A stretch of DNA of 64,000 bases from Adiantum capillus-veneris (lineage: Eukaryota; Streptophyta; Polypodiopsida; Polypodiales; Pteridaceae), in assembly GCA_014529385.2 (NCBI GenBank), contig CM043958.1, positions 147,555,885-147,619,884 on the forward strand. Direction: 5' to 3'. The notes under the pieces were generated by a model. It was not told where the DNA came from. It ran no database searches and saw nothing but the letters and a program-made list of their open reading frames with translations. Both the position numbers and the translations under genes were made by a program. Shown piece by piece: positions 58,420-64,000 of this stretch (the first letter of the stretch is position 1; each line of letters begins with the position of its first letter).

Positions 58420-58633
58420 ATTTTAGTTGCAGACCGATTCTTATCCTCGGCAAAAGGTGCTGCAGACTTTCCTGATTTCTCCACAGAAATGCTCCCCTTG
58501 CTAGTCCTTGTGTTCGATGTGTTGGTGCTTTGGGGAGACTTTGTGCTTTTGAGGGGGGAGGTTGCATCCATTGTCCTGGGCTTCTTGCCTTTGTTGGGTG
58601 AACCCTTGGCAGCAGACTTCCTTGTGGGCATCC
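58420..58633 (-). CDS. Basic, low-complexity N-terminal exon in the transposon
   Basis: ATG at 58633: MPTRKSAAKGSPNKGKKPRT, then Ser/Thr/Lys-rich sequence to KSGKSAAPFAEDKNR. Such sequence could carry a nuclear localisation signal. It may be the first exon of the - strand gene continuing at 57678, which is inference. The 360 bases between it and the transposon tip would be its promoter and leader. Confidence 0.4.
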
Positions 58634-58958
58634 TCAATGTGGCGTAGGAGCTGCACAGGGGAATCCTGAAGGTGATTCCCGAGACCTTTGTGACAGCGTT
58701 GCGCAGTCGAGAACCACTACGAAAAGCCACCGGTAATACGCAGGACACACACCCTACGTCACAGAGTTCAAACGTGCCAAAACTCCAATCCATCATTGGT
58801 GGCCCCACCCACGATGTCTCTTCAAACGGAGTGGTCATTGGATTTTTTATTTTTACTAGCTTCCCTCCTACAACATTTAATTTTAGAGGCCGAAAATGGT
58901 TCCCTCCAAAACAACCTCTTGCTTTTGTAGAAGTACCAACTAGGTACAAACAAAAAAG

Positions 58959-58994
58959 GTCCTTTTTTTGTACCACCATTGCATGCTTTCAACC
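58959..58994 (-). repeat. Terminal inverted repeat, right
   Basis: The - strand begins GGTTGAAAGCATGCAATGG, then TGGTAC, an A7 run and GGAC; inverse of 47975-48008. Confidence 0.88.
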
Positions 58995-59128
58995 AAAAAC
59001 ATCTTGGAACCCCTTGAGGAATTTGGATAACTCTAATTCCTTTTGATTGTTTATATTTTCTTTTGCTATAGCATTAGGTTCCTTTTGAGAATTTTTAACA
59101 AAAATTATGTACACATAAATAGAGCTCT

Positions 59129-59893
59129 TTATTGACTTATTGAAGCTTGCTTATGTACAATGGGTATGGTACTACCCAACTCCTTAGCATCTGTGTACAT
59201 ATCTTTTTCCCTGAACCTAAAGTAGATTTTCCTTTCAGGGAATTTAACATTGACAACCACCCATGCGATCATGGTGCCCCTAGGATCCTCATGCTTGAGA
59301 GGATAGATGAAGAAATTCTCCTTGCCCACATAGCTTTGGACATGGAGCCTCAATTTCCCAATTAAGGGAGTGACTGAGGCTTCTTGCCCCTTGAAAGCAC
59401 CATCGGCAGGTAGGACATCTCCCATCTCATAGGCTTGGATGCCTAGCTTGGTGGTCAACTCTGTGGATATAAAATTGTGAGTAGAACCACGGTCAAATAG
59501 AATGAAAGCATCATGTTCTCTTACCTTTCCCCAAGCATGTGATAGAGGAGATCCTTTGTGATGAGCATCCTCTTCTTGAATTTCGACCAAGGTAGATCTT
59601 GGAGGCTCATTACGTATATTCCTGTGGGGACGAGCACAATAGGCATGCCCTTGCTCCCCGCACTTGAAACAACATTTATCTTTTTGATAACACTCTAGCT
59701 CTTCAGGAGAGAGTTTATTTTTGCCTTTATAAACTCCCTTCTCCTTAGCTTTGTGTTGTTGGCATTTCCTTTGGGAGACTTTTGGACGTTGTCCTTCCCC
59801 TTTGGCTCGGATATTATTGATTGCAAGGAATAGAAGAGAGGGTTCAATAGAGCCAAAACAACACCGGTTCCTGTCAAGATTCCAATAGCTCAA
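59129..59893 (-). pseudogene. LTR-B nucleocapsid-protease, copy 2
   Basis: Differs from 42798-43562 at only two residues that I can see (Asn for Lys near the start, Arg for Trp near the end). It has the same shortened knuckle CFKCGEQGHAYC and the same DRGST protease site. It belongs to the pol-bearing unit. The RT linker FLKGFQDVF follows at about 59020-58999, where the DNA transposon interrupts. Confidence 0.8.
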
Positions 59894-60094
59894 TAATCGT
59901 TAAGCCATAGGCAAGCCCCATAGGACTCCATTATTAAGACCATAGCTCTCGACGGTGTCCCCGTTAACTGCATAAAGTAGGCGTGCTTCAAGGATTAAAA
60001 AACCCTATAAATTCTACTTACTCTTTTGCAATTAATAACACCAACCATTTGTAGCAAGCTTGAGGACCTCTCTTCTTGAGCAAGAACAGAGAAA

Positions 60095-60112
60095 CCAATA
60101 GCTCTATATCAA
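60095..60112 (-). promoter_or_regulatory. Degenerate primer-binding site after LTR (iii)
   Basis: TTGATATAGAGCTATTGG on the - strand, identical to that after LTR (ii). Confidence 0.55.
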
Positions 60113-61666
60113 TGTAACATTTAATGCACTACTAACTTGTATGTAGCGGAACTTGATAACATAGTGAGCATTTTATTAAGAACAAGTTCCTAATGAGCAT
60201 AGAGGGAGTACTTAATTTGAGAAAGCAACATAGCAATTTACACCTAGCTAATTTGGCATTGACAATACTCGAAAAGAGAGAGAAATAGAACAATTGACAA
60301 CAATTGAGGATCGGATTTACATGGAGCCGGTCCCCCCTCCATAAAGGCTTTGTATTATAGCTTCTCCCATCAAAGGAGACTTTTGTATAATACAAAATTT
60401 GTGCTCCTTGACAAAACTAGTTGGTACAATGAAGATGGAAGCTTCATGCACCAAATTATGCTTGAAAAACACACCTAGTGTCCCTAGCCTCAGTCCCAAG
60501 ACCTCACACACCTTCAAAAATGGTAAGAGCTAGCAGGGAATGAGGATAGATTGAGAGGAAGAAGATGTATCTTATGAGAAAGAAGTATTCCCCTCACATA
60601 ATCACTCTAATTGCATAGCTTAGCTTAGTAATTAGCATGGTAGAGGAGATGAGCATGCCATTGAAGCTTGGCTCTTGGTTGGATTTGCATTCCATAGCCA
60701 AGAGTTGTTGGTGTAGGCTTCTACTTCTCAATGCTTGGAGAAGGAGATGTAGTTCTTCTTGCACACATGAGTTGTGTGTGTGTGTGTGTGTGGCAATGTG
60801 TTAGAGTAAAATGCAGCCCTCTCTCTCCTCTTGGTCGACCCCTCTTGCTAATTGCTCATGCTGGCCTCCCATTGGCTCCTGTAAACTTAGCCAATCACAA
60901 ATTAAAAGCATAATTGATAGCCTTTTGACAAGTGTCCCCCTTTTCCCTTTTGTGAGAGCTTTAGCTAATTAAATAATTCAATTAAACTCTCATTGGACCT
61001 CTTAGTCTTTTGGCCAATAGGAATCAGGCAAGCGATTGGGCTGCTAGATGCTCCTTAGACCCCTTGGTAGACTGTCCAATAGTCTTCTAGGGAGTTTAAT
61101 TTCTATTGGTTCTTTTATCAAGAATTTTTTTAAATTGATTAGACTAACTTTACTCTAGCCTAATTCTCATTGGTCCACCTCTATGGCCATCCAATAGGAT
61201 TTGAGGGGAGCTTGGGGGCAACTTGCCTAGGAGCCTGACATGTGTCCAGTAATCCCTTTGTGTAAAGGGGGAGCTTTGGAGTGTGTGTGTTTCTCTCTCA
61301 TTGCCTACTAAAAGGGCTCGCCCCCCTCCTTCCTAGGGATGTGGGAAGACTTTTTAGTTTCCCCATGACTATCCAATTTTGCCTACTTTGGCCTTTGGAC
61401 AATTGAATTAAAATTATGAACCTTAGCCTATAGAAGTCTTAATGGAGCTGAACCTTAGGTCTTTTAAGCCCCATTGAAGCGCATTGCTCTTTAGCAAATC
61501 GTCCCCATTGGATCCCTATTTTTCGTCCTTTGGATCCTTGCAAAGACCGGTCAGGTGGCAACCTTAGGATATTCTAGCTTTTACTCCCCTGGTACTTCCC
61601 CATAATAAATGATTTGCTTAACATGAGAAAATCATTTGGGAGAATTAGATATTAGTTTTTATGACA
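60113..61666 (-). repeat. LTR-B copy (iii), 5' LTR of the composite, 1554 bp
   Basis: TGTCATAAAAACTAATATC to AAATGTTACA on the - strand; nearly identical to copy (ii) over long stretches by eye. TTGAG follows at 61667-61671 and then the interrupted host RT gene. Confidence 0.85.
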
Positions 61667-61671
61667 TTGAG
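61667..61671. repeat. Target-site duplication TTGAG, right
   Basis: Matches 41154-41158. Confidence 0.75.
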
Positions 61672-61790
61672 TTTCTTGTGCTTCCTTTTGGCTTGACATA
61701 TGCTCCTGCTTTGTTTATGACGCTCATGGACATAGCCCTAATGACCCAACCTTGCCAAAACCATTTTTCCTCATCGAAGAAAATAAGGGC
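61672..61790 (+). pseudogene. Old Ty3 RT remnant, right half of the split gene
   Basis: [20 protein letters not shown] is the RT block expected directly after the sequence broken at 41158. It decays after about 61735 and is itself cut at 61791 by another LTR-B copy. Confidence 0.7.
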
Positions 61791-63381
61791 TGTAACATTT
61801 AATGGCCTAATAACTTATGTGTAGCGGAAATTAGCATGAACATAGTGGGCATTTCATTAGAATAGATTCCTAATGAGAATTACAAGAGTGCTTGGGTGGA
61901 GAGAGCAACAAAAAGCATAACACCTAGTTAGATAGCATCAACAATACTTTCAAAAGAGAGAGAAATTAAGCTATTGACAACAGTTGAGGACCGGATTTGC
62001 ATGGAGCCGGTCCCTCCTCCAAAAGGCTTTGTATTATGATTTCTCCCATTAAGAGAGACATTGTACAATACAATTCTTTGTGTTCCTTCGAGACTAGCTA
62101 GTGCAATGAAGATGGAAGCTTCATGCACTAAGAAAAACACTTAATCAAACACAACTTGAATTATCCCCATTCTCAGACCCAAGACCTCACACACCTTCGA
62201 AGATGGTGAGAGCTAGCAGGGTATGAGAGTAGATTGAGAGGAAGAAGGAGTATCTTACGAGAAAGATGTACATCTCCTCACATAATCACTCATATTAGCA
62301 TAGCTTAGCTTAGTAATTAGCTTGGTAGAGAAGATGAGCATGCATTGAAGCTTGGCTCTTGGTTGGATTTGCATCCACATGCCAAGAGAGTGTTGATGTA
62401 GGCTTCTATCTCACAAGCTTGGAGTAGGTGATGAGCTCTCCATTAAAGCTTGGGAGGAGATAGAGTATTCTTTCTTCACACATGAGCTTGTGTGAGTGTG
62501 TGTGTGATAATGCCTTGCAAAAATCAGCCCCCTCTCTCTCTTGGGCGAGCCCTAGCTGCTAATTTGGTCTGGCTTTTGCCTCATTGGACCTCCCCATGTC
62601 AAGCCAATAGGTATTAAGCAGCATAAGTGATAGCCTTCTGACATGTGTCCCCCTTTCCCCTTTGGTGAGAGCTTTAGGTAATTAAATAATTAAACTAAAC
62701 TCTCATTGGACCCCTTTGTCTCCTGGCCAATAGAAATCAGGCAAGCCATGGGGCTTCTGAATGCTCATTGGACCCTTTGGGAGACTGCCCAATAGTCTTC
62801 TAGGAGACTTAATTCTCATTGGTTTCTTTTATTAAATGTTTTTAAATTAATTAAACTACATTTACTCTAGCTTAATTCTCATTGGTCCACTTCAAGGGTC
62901 TTCCAATAGGAATTGGGCACACCTTGTGGGCATCTGGCCTAGGGAGCTGACATGTGTCCCTCATTCCCTTTGTGTAAAGGGAGCCTGTGTGTGTGTGTGT
63001 GTGGCTTTCTCTCTCATCCCCTACCTTTGGGGCTCGCCCCCTCCCATGTAGGGATGTGCAAAGACTTTTAGGGCACACACAAAGCATCCAATTTTCCCTA
63101 GGGTTGACCTTTGGACACAACCTTTGAATTTTGGAACCTTAGCATTTTGGAAGTCTTAATGGGCTGAACCTTAGGGTCTTTTTAGCCCATTGTTGCACAT
63201 GGATCTTTTGCAGATGGCCCCCCCTTTGGATCCCTATTTTCCCTCCTTTGGATCCCTATTGTGGCCGGTCTGCTAGCTTAACCAATATTCTAGCTTTTTC
63301 TCCCTTGGCACTTCCCACATTAAATGATCAGTTTTATATGAGAAAATCATTTAGGAGAATTAGATATTGATTATTATGACA
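61791..63381 (-). repeat. LTR-B copy (iv), 3' LTR of another element
   Basis: TGTCATAATAATCAATATC to AAATGTTACA on the - strand, 1591 bp, visibly more diverged from copies (i)-(iii) than they are from each other. A purine tract (AAGAGAGAGGTAA) precedes it and no primer site follows, so it is a 3' LTR whose element extends past the window end. Confidence 0.8.
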
Positions 63382-63639
63382 TTACCTCTCTCTTGAAATC
63401 ATAGTCGTCCTCGACTATGGTGTAGAGAAGATAAAGCATATTCATGAGTCTTTTTCTTAGCGGGTAGAGGATCCCTATGTTACCCTACAACATCATTCCA
63501 TAATGGATGACTAGTCCATTTGGCGCTTGAGAGCCTGAGGCTGCCGCAAGCATGTCTGCACATTAGTCCTATCAGTCTTCCATAGTAGAGTGACAAGCTC
63601 TACTTGGTGTTTGGGAGACGTCGTCTCCGCAAACTTGAT

Positions 63640-64000
63640 CTAAGCATGCATACTACTTCATTTTTGTGCACAAATAAAGAAAAAGAGAGTCTTATAAGAC
63701 AAATATTTTGTTCATTTTTAACATTTTGTACATTTGCTTACTCTTGGGAAGCATTGTAAGCATTGACAAGGTTTAGGTTATCCTTTAATTGTATGCCTTG
63801 CATCCATCTAGCATCTTCAAAAGGATAATTCTTAAACTTAATAAGATATCGCCGGATAGTCTTACCACCTCTTAATACCTTGTCTTCATGTCGGAGAATG
63901 GACTCGGGCTGCAGCACCTCCTCTTGGTCCTCGATCTCCGGTGGGTCTTCAATAGTTGGTTCTTGAGGTGGCTCTCCTTTGTAAGGCTTTAATAGGCTCA
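63640..64000 (-). pseudogene. LTR-B integrase C-terminus and chromodomain, cut by window end
   Basis: The - strand carries YKGEPPQE, PESILRHEDKVL and RRYLIKFKNYPFEDARWMQG, parallel to 45700-46000. Here the codon that is TGA at 45798 is an Arg codon, so this chromodomain is open. The rest of pol lies beyond 64000. Confidence 0.75.

Larger units (their letters stand above)
47975..58994. mobile_element. 11.0-kb cut-and-paste DNA transposon with cargo genes
   Basis: Both ends carry the inverted repeat GG(C/T)TGAAAGCATGCAATGG, continuing TGGTACAAAAA to about 34-36 bases (47975-48008 and 58959-58994), flanked by AAAA. It interrupts the LTR-B reverse transcriptase exactly between two codable halves. 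Inside are a spliced transposase (+, 48651-52605), an FCP1/NIF-type HAD gene (-, 53669-54420) and exons of RING-like, coiled-coil and basic proteins (-, 54950-58633). Spacers and introns hold many GTACCAAA-based tandem repeats. A 4-bp duplication is known for several DNA transposon superfamilies (for example Sola, Chapaev, Ginger); I cannot assign one from sequence alone. Confidence 0.85.
41159..61666 (-). mobile_element. Three-LTR tandem Ty3 element (LTR-B), 20.5 kb, carrying a DNA transposon
   Basis: Reading the - strand: LTR (iii) 61666-60113, primer-like site, gag/protease 60112-58995, DNA transposon 58994-47975, pol 47970-45640, polypurine tract, LTR (ii) 45330-43782, primer-like site, a second gag/protease 43781-42664, a 274-bp end of the same DNA transposon, then truncated LTR (i) 42389-41159. 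TTGAG flanks the whole. Unequal recombination between LTRs would give this form. Both units carry the transposon end at the same base and share a gag deletion, so the second unit was copied from, or shares ancestry with, the first after those events. Confidence 0.8.

Overview
This is plant nuclear DNA made almost entirely of nested transposable elements. The one recognisable host gene is the 3' end of a valyl-tRNA synthetase (last three exons, 24212-24965, + strand, canonical GT..AG introns). The spliced gene, tRNA-iMet primer sites, chromodomain Ty3 elements, plant-type LINEs and deep nesting indicate a land plant with a large genome. I suspect a seed-free plant such as a fern, but the sequence does not prove it.

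Layout. 1-1805: 5' end of a Ty3 element on the - strand (LTR, primer site, broken gag). 2.3-6.4 kb: LTR copies of the same family (called LTR-A here), two SINE pieces, a LINE tail and GA arrays. 6421-12891: a complete but mutated Ty3 chromovirus with ACCTT target duplications, inserted at the polypurine-tract/LTR junction of an older LTR-A element. 12.9-24.0 kb: remains of LTR-A, Ty1/copia gag and several copies of a LINE that keep endonuclease or C-terminal parts but no reverse transcriptase. 24.2-25.0 kb: valyl-tRNA synthetase exons. 26615-33443: a full-length LINE on the - strand bounded by a 13-bp target duplication, with a damaged RT active site. 33.5-41.1 kb: a tRNA-like (SINE) head, AT-rich sequence and fragments of old Ty3 pol genes.

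41159-61666 is the most interesting part. It is a 20.5-kb insertion into an old + strand Ty3 polymerase gene, bounded by TTGAG duplications. It is a tandem LTR-internal-LTR-internal-LTR form of a second Ty3 family (LTR-B, - strand). Inside its pol gene lies an 11.0-kb cut-and-paste DNA transposon (47975-58994) with about 35-bp terminal inverted repeats and AAAA target duplications. Removing it with one AAAA restores the host reading frame.

The DNA transposon carries a spliced DDE-like transposase on the + strand. On the - strand it carries an FCP1/NIF-type HAD phosphatase-like gene and exons for RING-like, coiled-coil and basic proteins. Its introns and spacers are filled with tandem repeats built around GTACCAAA/TTTGGTAC. 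I cannot place it with confidence in a named superfamily, and it is my main candidate for an undescribed system. 61791-64000 is the 3' end of a further LTR-B element that leaves the window.

Nearly all element genes are decayed by stop codons and frameshifts. I see no rRNA, CRISPR array, bacterial operon or organelle gene.
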